Below, piece after piece: positions 1 to 7,941 of a stretch of DNA of 64,000 nucleotides. The stretch spans positions 3,162,001 to 3,226,000 of the forward strand of contig NZ_CP058910.1 of assembly GCF_013415885.1 (NCBI RefSeq), read 5' to 3'. Numbering within the stretch: the stretch's first letter is position 1; every line of letters starts with the position of its first letter. The notes below the pieces were generated by a model. It made no database searches. It was not told the origin of the DNA and saw only the letters and a program-made list of their open reading frames with translations. The stretch is from Halosimplex rubrum. GTDB lineage: Archaea; Halobacteriota; Halobacteria; Halobacteriales; Haloarculaceae. Position numbers and translations under genes: made by a program.

Positions 1-332
1 TCGACGAGGATGTAGTAGCTCTTGTCGGTCGCGTTGAAGCGAACGACACCGGACTCCGCACTGGAGTTCTCGGTCCGCGAGCCCTCCTCGTCGCGGGTGT
101 GACCCGATAGCTGCGGGACGCCGAACTGCGGGACGTCCATCTCCAGCCGTTTGAGGACCATCGTGTCGGCCATCCCGAGGATGTCGATCCCCTCCTGCAT
201 CCGGTCGAGGAACTCCTCGGTGAGGTCGCGCGGCAGCTGGAAGCCGTCCAGTTCCGCGAGGCCGATGTCCTTGCTCGTTGCGCCAGCCAGCTCGTTCTGC
301 CGCCGGACGGCGGCGATAGTGTCAGTGCTCAT
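1..332 (-). CDS. HK97-fold major capsid protein, N-terminal part (partial)
   Basis: The first 110 residues of a protein whose 3' end lies left of the window. It starts MSTDTIAAVRRQNELAG and is polar and largely helical at first, then beta-rich around VLKRLEMDVPQFGVPQLSG. I assign it as the major capsid protein mainly from position: it directly follows terminase, portal and protease/scaffold genes in the standard head-module order of tailed viruses. The ATG at 332 has a strong Shine-Dalgarno sequence (AAGGAGGT) just upstream, as expected for a highly expressed virion protein translated within an operon. The fold cannot be confirmed from this fragment alone. Confidence 0.7.
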   Translation of the reverse strand, partial: MSTDTIAAVRRQNELAGATSKDIGLAELDGFQLPRDLTEEFLDRMQEGIDILGMADTMVLKRLEMDVPQFGVPQLSGHTRDEEGSRTENSSAESGVVRFNATDKSYYILV

Positions 333-342
333 GTGAACCTCC

Positions 343-1866
343 TTAGCTGAGGGCCTTGCCCAGCGCGTCGAGTCCGTCGTCGCCGCCTTCACCGTCGCCA
401 GAGGCGGCGGCTTCGACCTGCGTGCTGGTGCCGCTCTGGCGAGCGACCGTGTCGAGACGCTGCTCGACGTTGTCGACCTCGTCCTTGAGGGACTCGATCG
501 CCGCGACGACGTCGTCGGCGCCGGCGCTCTTGTCGAGGCCGAGCGCCTCCTTGAGTCGCCCCTCGGGCACCTCGTGCGTCTCGCCGCCGATCTCGATCTC
601 GGCGGTCTTGGGCTCCGGACCGGTCAGCGCCTCGGTGAGGCCCTTGACCGACTCGGTCAGTTCGTTGATCTGTTCGGCGTTCTGTTCGGCGAGGGTCTTG
701 CCCCCGCCGTCGTCGTTGTCGTCGCTCATGTCGTTGGAGTCGTCCGGCGTGTCGCCGCCGGTGGCGTGCTTGTCGTCCTCCTCCTCGTCATCGTCGCCCC
801 CGTCTTCGTCCCCGTCTTCACCCTCACCGTCCTCGCCCCCCGACCAGTCCCGGGCGTCGTGCTCCGAGAGATCGAAGTCGAAGGTGTCGCGGTCGGTAAA
901 GCGCTCGATGCCGTGCTCGACGCCGGCGTCTTCGAGGACATCCGCCGCCGCATCGATCGACGCCATCAGCGAGTGGCGATTCTGTGCAGAGAGGGTTCGC
1001 CCCTCCTTGGCTGTCGCGGCCGCCTCCGCCGGCGACTGGATGGCTTCTGCCTTCGACCGCGTGCCTTCGTCGACGGTCGCGTCCGAGGTGTTGCGACCGC
1101 CGGCGAGCGTCGACAGGAACGACTTGGCGGCGCTCGTGAGCGTCGACTCCTTCCCGGGCTCGCCGGCGCCGTCCACCTCGGCCGCCTCGTTGAGGACATC
1201 CCAGAGGAACTCGGCGTCCTCTTCGGAGTGGCCGCGCTGTTGGGCCTCCTCGACGAACCCGTTCGGGTCGCCGAGGTAGTCGCCGAGGCGCTTCTCGGCG
1301 GCCGCCTTCGTGTCGAGGATCTGCGCGTCGGGGACCGCCGGGATGTCAACGGCAGACACCTCTCGGATGATCCCCTCGACGAGCTCCCAGACGAGTTCGT
1401 CGCCGAGCTCGTTCGGGACGTCGACGTCGTCGAGTTCGTCCTGCTCGAACGGCCCGTTCCAGGCGACTTGGATCGCACCGATCGAGTAGCCCGAGATGAT
1501 GTCCTCTTGGATCAGCTCCCAGAGGTCGCCGTGGTCGATGGCCCACTCCTGGACCCACGCGCCAGCGTCGACGGTCTGCCCGCCGATCTCCTCGGCCTCG
1601 TCGAGGACCTCGTTGCGTTCGAGATCCATCCAGCCGTCTGGGAAGACGGCGTGCATGATGCCGCCGCCGGCCTCGCCCGCCTCGACGAACGCCTCGAACT
1701 GCGAGGCGAAGTCGCGGATCGTCTCCTCACGGGCGAAGTCGTTCTGGAGGTCGGCTTTGTCCGGGACCATCACGATCCCGGCGGCGACCTGCTCGTCGTC
1801 GTCCTTCGTGACGAACTCGACGTCCTTGCGGAACTGCTGGCCGCCCGCCTTTGCTACCGGGGGCAT
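343..1866 (-). CDS. Fused prohead protease (XkdF-like) and scaffold
   Basis: A 507-residue head-maturation protein. Residues about 15-150 resemble the XkdF/S78-type phage serine protease: a strand with VMVPDKADLQ, a GGGIMHAVF motif with candidate His72, and GYSIGA with candidate nucleophile Ser128. After this come an Ala/Gly-rich middle, a very acidic stretch (about 340-395) and a predicted coiled coil (about 400-490, AEQINELTESVKGL and SLKDEVDNVEQRL), which is typical of an internal scaffold. The family cleaves scaffold and capsid during head maturation. I chose the ATG at 1866, with GGAGG seven bases upstream, over the in-frame TTG at 1869. The gene sits between portal and capsid, 10 bases before the capsid start. 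Confidence 0.8.
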   Translation of the reverse strand: MPPVAKAGGQQFRKDVEFVTKDDDEQVAAGIVMVPDKADLQNDFAREETIRDFASQFEAFVEAGEAGGGIMHAVFPDGWMDLERNEVLDEAEEIGGQTVDAGAWVQEWAIDHGDLWELIQEDIISGYSIGAIQVAWNGPFEQDELDDVDVPNELGDELVWELVEGIIREVSAVDIPAVPDAQILDTKAAAEKRLGDYLGDPNGFVEEAQQRGHSEEDAEFLWDVLNEAAEVDGAGEPGKESTLTSAAKSFLSTLAGGRNTSDATVDEGTRSKAEAIQSPAEAAATAKEGRTLSAQNRHSLMASIDAAADVLEDAGVEHGIERFTDRDTFDFDLSEHDARDWSGGEDGEGEDGDEDGGDDDEEEDDKHATGGDTPDDSNDMSDDNDDGGGKTLAEQNAEQINELTESVKGLTEALTGPEPKTAEIEIGGETHEVPEGRLKEALGLDKSAGADDVVAAIESLKDEVDNVEQRLDTVARQSGTSTQVEAAASGDGEGGDDGLDALGKALS

Positions 1867-1869
1867 CAA

Positions 1870-1989
1870 TTAGCCTCCGTCCGATTCATCGTCGTCGGCG
1901 TCCGCGTCGGCGTCCTTGGTCTTGTCGAGCTCCTTGGCACGACCGGTTCCGAGGACGCCACGCTTCTCGCCACGGTTGTTGTTACTCAT
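1870..1989 (-). CDS. Small acidic hypothetical protein in head module
   Basis: A 39-residue ORF, MSNNNRGEKRGVLG at the N-terminus and a run of Asp with Ala, Glu and Ser at the C-terminus. It lies between the portal and protease/scaffold genes and its stop is three bases before the next ATG, so it fits the operon. There is no clear ribosome-binding site. I recognise no family. It may be a small head-associated or decoration protein, but that is only positional inference. The same frame stays open further upstream inside the portal gene, but that extension is Arg/Pro-rich and not convincing. Confidence 0.5.
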   Translation of the reverse strand: MSNNNRGEKRGVLGTGRAKELDKTKDADADADDDESDGG

Positions 1990-2060
1990 GTGTTCGGTGT
2001 GCCCGGTCGTGCCTCGCGCGGGGAGCCGGGGACTCCCGCGGTCATCGGCGAACGCGTTAG

Positions 2061-4055
2061 TCAGATATCGCTCGGGATGTCGTCGGGGACCTCCTCCGGA
2101 TCCGGCGCCGGGCCCTCCGGGAGGCGGTCGTGGAAGTTCGTGATCTCGATGTAGGGATACTCCAGCCGAATGTTGTCGTAGTGGTAGCCGCCGGCGCTGC
2201 CCGCGCTGGTGAGAGCTGCCCACTCCGTCGGCGGGATATCGACGTACGCGTACAGCGACGACTGTGCCTCGCCGCTCTCGCGGAGGAACGAGAGGTATAG
2301 CTCCTGCGTGTCGTAGTCGTAGAGCCCCTCGTCGAGGTTGCTCGAATCGAACTGCGTCTGTTCGATCGAGTCCTTCGTCGCGAGGTCCGCCTCAACATCC
2401 GCCCAGCTGCGCTCGTCGATCTTGTTGTCCTCGGGCGGGAGGTAGTCCGGTCGTGACTGCTCGACGCCGTCGCCACCCCCACCGCCGAAGCCGCTGGCCG
2501 GGTCGGCGCCGACGTTCGCGAGGAGCGTCTGCCCGTCGACGGGATGGTCGTCGGAGAGTGGCTCCTCGCCGATCATCTCCAGCGCCCGGTTGACCGGGAT
2601 CGCCCCGCGGACGGCCTGGATCTTCCGGCGGGCGATATCGGCGTCCTCCTTCGGAGCGTCGGCGCCGCGCAGCTCGTACTCGATCGTCCAGTCGGTGACG
2701 CCGAGCGCCACCTGGTGGATCGTCTGGTAGAGTCGCTCGGCAAACTTGTGCTGTTCCGGCTCGACCACGTTCTTCGCGAAGTCGCGCACCTGCTCCTGGG
2801 AGTTCGACCGGTTCGACGTCTCCGTGACGCCGATGAGGATCGGCGGCACCTCGTGGACCTTCGCGATCTCGTGTTCGTTTTTCCGCCGGAACTCCCGGAA
2901 GTCCATCTCCTCGCTGATGCCCTGGCCCAGCGGCTCCAGTTCGATCTCGACATCCTCGTCGAGCTGTTGCTGGAACTTCTCGACCTCCAGGACGACCGCC
3001 CGATGGGACTCCGCGCGAAGCCCGTTGAGCATCTGGTCGAGGTCGTTTCGGGACTCCTCGCTGAGTTCGCCGCCGGTGACCTTGACGACGAGCCGCGGGA
3101 TCGTGTCGTTCTGGAAAAAGTCGAGGTTGTAGCTCTTTGCGGCCTCGTCGCCGGCCATCGTCCGGATGGCACTGACCCAGTCGGGGATCCCGTAGTCCTG
3201 CTCGTTCGGGAAAGGGTTGCGGACGAAGATGAGCTCGTTCGCCGGCTCGTTTTCGAGTGCTTCCGCCGAGCCCGCCGCGACGTCGCCCGTCTCGCGGTCG
3301 ACGAAGATGGGCTGCTCGTCCGCGCCCTCTGCGGGCATGTTGTAACGTACCTCTGGCGGGCCGTCGCCATCGCCACCGACGATGTCGACCTCGACGCCAC
3401 GGTACCGGTCGCCGAACTCGCCGAAGTACCGACGCCGCCCGTCACGCTTCTGCACGTACCCCCGACTCGCGAGCCGGGCGTCCTCGCCACCGACGAAGGC
3501 ACCCGTCTCGGGGTGTCGGGGCTGGTCGTAGCGGGACTGTGGCCGGCGGACGCGCACTGTCGGCGCCGGGACGTGCGCGAGCCCGACGGGGCGTCCCTCG
3601 TTGTCGGTGAGGACTTCGAGAGCGAGCCACCCCTCGCCGTGGTAGTCCTGCCGCGCGAGCTCCTTTACCTCCTCGGGCGTGGTCGGCTCGGAGGACTGGT
3701 TCGGCCCGGTGAGCCACTTGGAGTCACGACCGCGCCAGAACGCCTTGGCGACAGCCCGCTGCTGGTCGTCGGCCTCGTCAGCGTCGAGGCCCTGCGCCGG
3801 GACGATGTCGAAGCCGAAGCCGACCTCCCAGCGCGACTTCTTGCGGACCGCGGTCGCGTGGGTCTCGTTGCGTTCGAGGAACGACGCGAGCCGGTATGGA
3901 TCGTACGGCGGCTTGACCCCGACGTTGAGCGACCGGACGCGTCGCGACGGGAGCTGGGTGCTCGTGTCTGCCTTCGAGAGCGAGCCCTCGCCGCCGATAC
4001 CCTCGACCGATAGCTCGAACGTCTCCGTGACGTCATCAGTGGTGTCAGAACTCAT
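2061..4055 (-). CDS. Portal protein with C-terminal KTSY domain
   Basis: A 664-residue phage portal protein of the PBSX/HK97 type. It forms the dodecameric DNA-entry vertex of the capsid. The N-terminal 480 residues have the expected portal pattern: PYDPYRLASFLERNETHATAV at the start, NELIFVRNPFPNEQDYGIPDW in the middle, then EEMDFREFRRKNEHEIAKVHEVPP. Residues about 575-650 resemble the small KTSY domain (LYLSFLRESGEAQSSLYAYVDIPP followed by GGYHYDNIRLEYPYIEI), which is not part of an ordinary portal. The ATG overlaps the terminase stop (ATGA), so the two are probably translationally coupled. The C-terminus ends in an acidic, Pro-rich tail. Confidence 0.88.
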   Translation of the reverse strand: MSSDTTDDVTETFELSVEGIGGEGSLSKADTSTQLPSRRVRSLNVGVKPPYDPYRLASFLERNETHATAVRKKSRWEVGFGFDIVPAQGLDADEADDQQRAVAKAFWRGRDSKWLTGPNQSSEPTTPEEVKELARQDYHGEGWLALEVLTDNEGRPVGLAHVPAPTVRVRRPQSRYDQPRHPETGAFVGGEDARLASRGYVQKRDGRRRYFGEFGDRYRGVEVDIVGGDGDGPPEVRYNMPAEGADEQPIFVDRETGDVAAGSAEALENEPANELIFVRNPFPNEQDYGIPDWVSAIRTMAGDEAAKSYNLDFFQNDTIPRLVVKVTGGELSEESRNDLDQMLNGLRAESHRAVVLEVEKFQQQLDEDVEIELEPLGQGISEEMDFREFRRKNEHEIAKVHEVPPILIGVTETSNRSNSQEQVRDFAKNVVEPEQHKFAERLYQTIHQVALGVTDWTIEYELRGADAPKEDADIARRKIQAVRGAIPVNRALEMIGEEPLSDDHPVDGQTLLANVGADPASGFGGGGGDGVEQSRPDYLPPEDNKIDERSWADVEADLATKDSIEQTQFDSSNLDEGLYDYDTQELYLSFLRESGEAQSSLYAYVDIPPTEWAALTSAGSAGGYHYDNIRLEYPYIEITNFHDRLPEGPAPDPEEVPDDIPSDI

Positions 4056-5392
4056 AGGTAGCTCACTCCGCTGTCGTCATCGTCGCCGGCGTTGAGGTCG
4101 GTCGGCGTGTGCGTGAACAGCGCGTACCGGAGCGCGTCGAGAGCGTGGTCCGTCGCCGCCGACTTCCCGACGTGCTCCTCTTTGTACGAAAGAAACTCCT
4201 GGACCAGATCCGAGCAGCGGCCGGCCACGAGCAGGCCGGGGCGGCCCTCGCTGTCGGTCTGCAGCCGGTCGCGGACGTGGTCTATCCCGCCGTCGAGGGA
4301 CTTTTCGGCCTTGACCGCCGGCCAGCCGCCGGCGCGGAACTGCTGGATGTGCGCCGGTTCGTGCTCGCAGTAGACGTAGCCCTTGGGACGACCGTCCATC
4401 CACGCCGCCCGGTCTTCGAGGACGTCGTCGGGGTCGACTACCTCGGCCAACCGGGACTCGGACGCGTAGAAGTGGTCCCAGACGACGTACTGGCCGGCGT
4501 GCGTGCGCCGGATGTCGACCACCACACGCGGGTCGTCCCACCCGGCGTCGTAGCCGTAGATGGCGTGGTCCTCGACGAGTCGGTCGGCGATCGCGTCGGC
4601 GTCGACGACGTGCGTTTGCCGTGAGAAATCGCCGTAGACCAGCCCCTCCGCCGCGGCGAAACCGCCGTGGAGGCCCTGCTCTTCGCGAGCGGTGCCCTGG
4701 AACTGGTTCTTGATCTTCTCCAGGCCATCCTCGGGCAGCAGTGTGTTGTGCTCGGTCGACGCGACGATGACCTTCATCTGGTCGGCCCACGGAAGCGGCT
4801 CGTCGTCCTTGTTGACCTGGCGCTCGGTGACGTCGTAGAACTGGTTGTAGCCGTTGCCCGTCGACGTCCACAGCGTCGTGTTCGGCCCGGCCTCGGTCCG
4901 CTGGCGCGTGACGAGCATCTCGTGGAGCTTGTAGAGGTCCGTGTTGTCGTAGTGGGCGACCTCGTCGCACCAGATGCGGTGGAACTCCCCGCCGGCGTAC
5001 CGGTTCCACTTGTCCGCGCTTCCGAGGCGGACCTTGTGCCCGGTGATGTACGTGACCCGGTTCTCGTTGGCGTTGTAGCCGGCGACGATCGGGCTGTTCT
5101 CCGGGTCGCCCTCGGCGTCGTCGGGGACGGTGTTCTCGCCGGGGAGCGTCTCCCAGTAGACCTTGAACGTCGTGCCGCGCCCCTTCTGGAAGTCCTGGGC
5201 CATGACAAGCGACTCGCCGTGGTCCAGCTGGAGGGCGCCGCGGTGGACCCACTGGGCGCCGGTGATGGACTTGCCGCCACCGTAGCCCGTCCGGAAGACG
5301 ACGAGGTCGTTCTCGGCGGCTTCGAGCGTGTCGCGGACCTCGGCCTGGTAGTCGGTCCACTTCCAGTCGACGGTGATGGTGTCGGCGCTCAT
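4052..5392 (-). CDS. terL: Terminase large subunit
   Basis: A 446-residue DNA-packaging motor. The ATPase half has Walker A GYGGGKS at residues 36-42 and a Walker B ending in WCDE (Asp143, Glu144). The C-terminal RNase H-like nuclease half has candidate acidic residues in GYDAGWDDP (Asp282), YCEHEPA (about 341-347) and DHALDALRY (Asp415/Asp419). The length is normal for a TerL. Only three bases separate its ATG from the upstream terminase small-subunit stop, and its own stop overlaps the portal start. It is full length with all key residues, so the packaging module looks functional. Confidence 0.92.
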   Translation of the reverse strand: MSADTITVDWKWTDYQAEVRDTLEAAENDLVVFRTGYGGGKSITGAQWVHRGALQLDHGESLVMAQDFQKGRGTTFKVYWETLPGENTVPDDAEGDPENSPIVAGYNANENRVTYITGHKVRLGSADKWNRYAGGEFHRIWCDEVAHYDNTDLYKLHEMLVTRQRTEAGPNTTLWTSTGNGYNQFYDVTERQVNKDDEPLPWADQMKVIVASTEHNTLLPEDGLEKIKNQFQGTAREEQGLHGGFAAAEGLVYGDFSRQTHVVDADAIADRLVEDHAIYGYDAGWDDPRVVVDIRRTHAGQYVVWDHFYASESRLAEVVDPDDVLEDRAAWMDGRPKGYVYCEHEPAHIQQFRAGGWPAVKAEKSLDGGIDHVRDRLQTDSEGRPGLLVAGRCSDLVQEFLSYKEEHVGKSAATDHALDALRYALFTHTPTDLNAGDDDDSGVSYL

Positions 5393-5395
5393 GTG

Positions 5396-5908
5396 TCAGT
5401 CCTCGGAGTGGGGTGTCTCGACGACCGTCTCGCTGACCTCGACTTGGACGGGTCCGCCGCCCTCGCCGGTGACCTCCCGCTGCTCGGTCTTCTTGTAGTC
5501 GAACGACGACGCCAGCAGGAACTTCGCCATGCTCGTGTCGACCTCGTCGTCGTGGAGTCCGCCCCGGACCAGCTCCGACTCGCCGGTTCTACGCGCGCGC
5601 CTGAAGGCTCGGAAAAACTCCCGCACCTCGCCGTCCTCGTCCTCGAACGTCGGGTTCTGCTCCAGCCAGTTCGAGAGCGTCCCGTCGCCGACGCCGGCGG
5701 CGCGTTCGCACCCGGCTTTGCTCAGGCCTTCGCGGGCGGCTTCGACGGCGTCCCGGGCGCGCTCGTCCGTGAACTTCGAGGGACGGCCGCCGTCGTCGGT
5801 GTCCGTACACTCGGTGTGGATCCCGCACTTGCCGTCGTCGTACTTCGGGGTGTACTCGCACGGGTCCCCGTCGTTCTTGGTTTCGCCGCAGATCTCGTCG
5901 TCGGTCAT
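5396..5908 (-). CDS. Terminase small subunit-like protein with N-terminal zinc knuckle
   Basis: A 170-residue protein just before terL. The N-terminus is a Cys/His cluster (CGETKNDGDPCEYTP, then DGKCGIH) that looks like a zinc knuckle. Residues about 50-85 contain a helix-turn-helix of the terS type (AVEAAREGLSKAGCERAAGV, GTLSNWLEQ). A charged C-terminal part follows. TerS proteins recognise viral DNA and recruit TerL. Start ATG at 5908 overlaps the stop of the preceding 56-residue gene. The zinc knuckle is an addition to the usual TerS layout. Confidence 0.75.
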   Translation of the reverse strand: MTDDEICGETKNDGDPCEYTPKYDDGKCGIHTECTDTDDGGRPSKFTDERARDAVEAAREGLSKAGCERAAGVGDGTLSNWLEQNPTFEDEDGEVREFFRAFRRARRTGESELVRGGLHDDEVDTSMAKFLLASSFDYKKTEQREVTGEGGGPVQVEVSETVVETPHSED

Positions 5909-6075
5909 CCGAGTAGTGCCTCCTCGATGATGAGGCGGGCGTGGCGCATCCCGGCCGCGTAGTCGCCGGTCTGGTCGCCGGCCTCGACGTCGGCCTGCTC
6001 CAGCGCCCGCCGGATCTCCGCGTCGGAGTAGCCGGCGTCGGCGGGCTCGCGCTCAGGGTGCTCGGCGGTGGTCAT
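5905..6075 (-). CDS. Small hypothetical viral protein
   Basis: A 56-residue ORF (MTTAEHPEREPADAGYSDAE...), acidic and helical, ending in RHARLIIEEALLG. It is joined to both neighbours by ATGA overlaps: its start overlaps the stop of the 90-residue membrane gene and its stop overlaps the terS start. That coupling supports real expression despite the short length. No family recognised and no function proposed. Confidence 0.6.
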   Translation of the reverse strand: MTTAEHPEREPADAGYSDAEIRRALEQADVEAGDQTGDYAAGMRHARLIIEEALLG

Positions 6076-6344
6076 GTGACGAGGGTGGTCACGACGAGCC
6101 CGAGGAGGAACAGCCCGAGCGCGTACCAGGGCTCCCGGCGGATGTCTTCGAGTCGGCCGACCGACCCGAGCTTCGCGCCGAGCGCGACGAACGCGAACAG
6201 GCCGGCGAGCTCGTACGAGCCGGTCTTCGCGACGACCACGCCGACGGCCAGCCCGACGGTCGCCGCGTGGATCTCCCGGAGCGTCGAGAACGGGCCGTCG
6301 CGCTCGGTCTCGGACTCGTCGGTGCTGGAGGGGATCAGCGACAT
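6072..6344 (-). CDS. Small viral membrane protein (two membrane segments)
   Basis: A 90-residue protein with a polar acidic N-terminus (SSTDESETERDGP), a hydrophobic helix around residues 28-58 (TVGLAVGVVVAK, LAGLFAFVALGAKLG) and another near the C-terminus (WYALGLFLLGLVVTTLVT). Two short hydrophobic segments in a small protein beside the packaging genes would be compatible with a holin-like or virion membrane protein, but the sequence does not prove either. Its stop overlaps the next start and its ATG is two bases after the preceding stop. Confidence 0.6.
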   Translation of the reverse strand: MSLIPSSTDESETERDGPFSTLREIHAATVGLAVGVVVAKTGSYELAGLFAFVALGAKLGSVGRLEDIRREPWYALGLFLLGLVVTTLVT

Positions 6345-6346
6345 GG

Positions 6347-6607
6347 TCAGGCCTCGGCGTCGTTGATCAGGTACTCCAGCGCCTCGGGGCCGGAGATGAT
6401 GATGGCGACGAGCGCGAACGCCGCCAGCGGCGGGGCGCCCAGACGCATCGCGTAGATCCCGGCGGCGGCGCCGACCAGTTGCGTCACGGCCTTGATCAGT
6501 TTGTAGGTCTTGAGCGTCATCCCGACGTGACTCCTCAGGTAGCTGTCCAGCGTCTCGTTACAGTCTCGGAGCTCTTGCTTGAGCGATGGGCTGTTCGAGG
6601 TCGCCAT
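6347..6607 (-). CDS. Small viral membrane protein
   Basis: An 86-residue protein: a charged N-terminal half (SLKQELRDCNETLDSYLRSHVG) and one or two hydrophobic helices (LIKAVTQLVGAAAGIYAMRL; PPLAAFALVAIIISG). I chose the ATG at 6607 because the open frame above it runs through the tRNA-like element and is not protein-like. It heads the chain of overlapping genes that leads into the packaging module. A holin-like role is possible from size and topology only. Confidence 0.6.
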   Translation of the reverse strand: MATSNSPSLKQELRDCNETLDSYLRSHVGMTLKTYKLIKAVTQLVGAAAGIYAMRLGAPPLAAFALVAIIISGPEALEYLINDAEA

Positions 6608-6947
6608 AGGGTCATCCAGAAAAGTCGGCGTCCGGGAATCGAACCCGGGCACGCACGCCGGACCGTCCCAGGTTGTCCCCGGGCTTGCAGGTCCGACGCC
6701 GCTCACCAGTCGCCGACAGATGCGGCCGGAATGGGCTGGGATGGCAGTGAGAGTCGATGTATCCCACGTCAGGGGAACGGAACTGCCTGACAGCAACTAC
6801 AGCGAAAGCGTCCGCCGCGGTCGTATGCGTCCTCGACGACGAGTCGAGTGTTGGTGGCCGCTCGTGAGCCTCGCACCTGGAGTGGTACGCCCCTCGGCGT
6901 CTCGACGTGCTGTCCCTACCCAGGACAGGCGTCATCGGGGCTCCGTG
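6608..6947 (-). other. Non-coding gap with tRNA-like element
   Basis: This 340-base gap in the viral operon has no convincing protein gene. The open frames that cross it are Arg/Ser/Thr-rich and read through the tRNA-like element at 6624-6717. The rest (6718-6947) shows nothing I can identify. Confidence 0.5.
6624..6717 (-). other. tRNA-like sequence, degenerate or atypical
   Basis: The minus strand shows a perfect T arm (CCGGG-TTCGATT-CCCGG at 6648-6632). A seven-base acceptor-like stem pairs GTCGGCG (6717-6711) with CGCCGAC (6630-6624), followed by a T run. One base (6631) is unpaired between the two stems. A possible anticodon loop CTGCAAG (GCA, Cys) lies near 6690-6684. The stem CGGAC/GTCCG would enclose it only with a 20-base insertion such as an intron. 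No normal D arm can be drawn. It may be a decayed viral tRNA, an intron-bearing tRNA I cannot fold by eye, or a tRNA-derived attachment or regulatory element. Confidence 0.4.
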
Positions 6948-7067
6948 CTACCGGATCGACCGCTCGCAGGACGGGCACGACGCGTTCCCGGCGTTGTCCG
7001 ACATGACGCGCTCGTACTCGCCGGAGATCCAGGCGCCGCACTCGCTACAGGTCGGCATGGAGGTCAT
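6948..7067 (-). CDS. Zinc-ribbon microprotein
   Basis: A 39-residue ORF with two CxxC knuckles (CSECG near residue 7 and CPSC near residue 31). That is a complete zinc-ribbon in minimal form, a type very common in haloarchaeal viruses. Its ATG lies inside the end of the preceding 56-residue gene (overlap about 23 bases), consistent with coupling. DNA, RNA or protein binding is possible, but no specific role is evident. Confidence 0.6.
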   Translation of the reverse strand: MTSMPTCSECGAWISGEYERVMSDNAGNASCPSCERSIR

Positions 7068-7215
7068 CCTCCTCGACGCGGTAGCGCGAGCCGTCGACAT
7101 CGACGATGAGGTCGTCGCGGGGACCAGTCCCGTAGTCCGCCGTGGGCTCGCGGTCGACGACCGTCCCCACGACGGTCTGTCCGAGGATGGTCGTCACGAC
7201 CTGCTGGGTGCTCAT
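7045..7215 (-). CDS. Small hypothetical viral protein
   Basis: A 56-residue protein (MSTQQVVTTILGQTVVGTVV...) with a beta-strand-rich pattern: alternating hydrophobics at the N-terminus and DDLIVDVDGSRYRVEEDDL at the C-terminus, like a small beta-barrel. It overlaps the start of the zinc-ribbon microprotein. It follows the HNH gene by 21 bases on the same strand. No family recognised. Confidence 0.5.
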   Translation of the reverse strand: MSTQQVVTTILGQTVVGTVVDREPTADYGTGPRDDLIVDVDGSRYRVEEDDLHADL

Positions 7216-7236
7216 GGTCGTAGAAGAGCCGCGGTG

Positions 7237-7875
7237 TTACTGGACGCTCGCGTGGACCGATTCACCGACTGCTTGCCGAAATACTTCGCGATCATTTGCT
7301 CGTAGTCCGCTTGTTTTGAGGTCTCGAACGGTGTCGTAGAGCACATCTTCATCGAACGGGATGTCCCTCTCTTTGAGCCGGTCGATGAGAGTGTGGGTTC
7401 GGTCGATAGCTCCCTGTATCGAGAACGTCTCTTTCTTCTTCCTGCCATCTTCAACGCCACAACCAGGACATCGCGGCGAGTTTGTGAACCTCGCGTGGCA
7501 GTTCCTGCAGATATTCGGCGAAAACCAGACGACGCGGTCGTAGAGGACTTCGGGAATTTTCTCCAGCATCAACCGATCGACCGTATCGGTTACCAGTTCC
7601 GAGACGACTTCCCGGACAAGCAGCCCCGGCTCGGCTTCTGCGAGTCGGGGGCGTTCGTCCCGACCCTCCCACTTCCCGTGGCAGTACTTGCAGAGGACGA
7701 CGAGATTCTCCACGTAGTGGGCGTCCGATTGGGTGTCGAACTCCCGGACAGGTTTGATGTGGTGTACGTGAAGGTCTTCCTCCGCACCACAGTCCTGACA
7801 CCGTCTGTTATCGCGGGCGAGTGCAGCGCGGCGAGCTGCCGTCCATTCCTCACCAGAATACGCACCCCGAGCCAT
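7237..7875 (-). CDS. HNH endonuclease with second zinc ribbon
   Basis: A 212-residue nuclease. The HNH core is complete: CQDC (Cys26, Cys29), VHHI (His38, His39), Asn57, then CKYCH (Cys62, Cys65, His66). A second Cys cluster (CRNCHARFTNSPRCPGCG, about 120-137) forms another zinc ribbon, followed by a basic/helical C-terminal region. HNH proteins next to terminase genes often take part in genome packaging, but this one sits upstream of several small genes and could also be a free-standing endonuclease. The TATA-like box at 7897-7906 is the right distance for a leaderless start at 7875, so it may begin its own transcript. Confidence 0.85.
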   Translation of the reverse strand: MARGAYSGEEWTAARRAALARDNRRCQDCGAEEDLHVHHIKPVREFDTQSDAHYVENLVVLCKYCHGKWEGRDERPRLAEAEPGLLVREVVSELVTDTVDRLMLEKIPEVLYDRVVWFSPNICRNCHARFTNSPRCPGCGVEDGRKKKETFSIQGAIDRTHTLIDRLKERDIPFDEDVLYDTVRDLKTSGLRANDREVFRQAVGESVHASVQ

Positions 7876-7896
7876 ATCTACACCTCGGGGTAGAGG

Positions 7897-7906
7897 TACT
7901 TTAAAC
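7897..7906 (-). promoter_or_regulatory. TATA-like box for HNH gene
   Basis: On the minus strand AGTTTAAAGT lies about 25-30 bases before the HNH start codon, with a purine-rich BRE-like stretch upstream. It is the main AT-rich island in this part of the viral operon, suggesting an internal promoter. Confidence 0.5.
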
Positions 7907-7941
7907 TCCGAAAACCGGGGTGAAAGTGGTCCGCTGCGTGC

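Noticed and set aside
356-2154. Long plus-strand open frames opposite the protease/scaffold and portal genes
   Set aside because: They are antisense shadows of GC-rich genes: Arg/Val/Asp-rich, no domain, no ribosome-binding sites. The same holds for most long open frames on the other strand across the window (for example 20905-22929 and 57966-60386).
6624-6717. A normal functional tRNA-Cys gene
   Set aside because: No D arm, a bulge between acceptor and T stem, and no seven-base anticodon loop without assuming an insertion. Reported only as tRNA-like.
6612-6935. Open frame across the tRNA-like element
   Set aside because: Its sequence is Arg/Ser/His-rich and its last third is simply the tRNA-like element read as protein.
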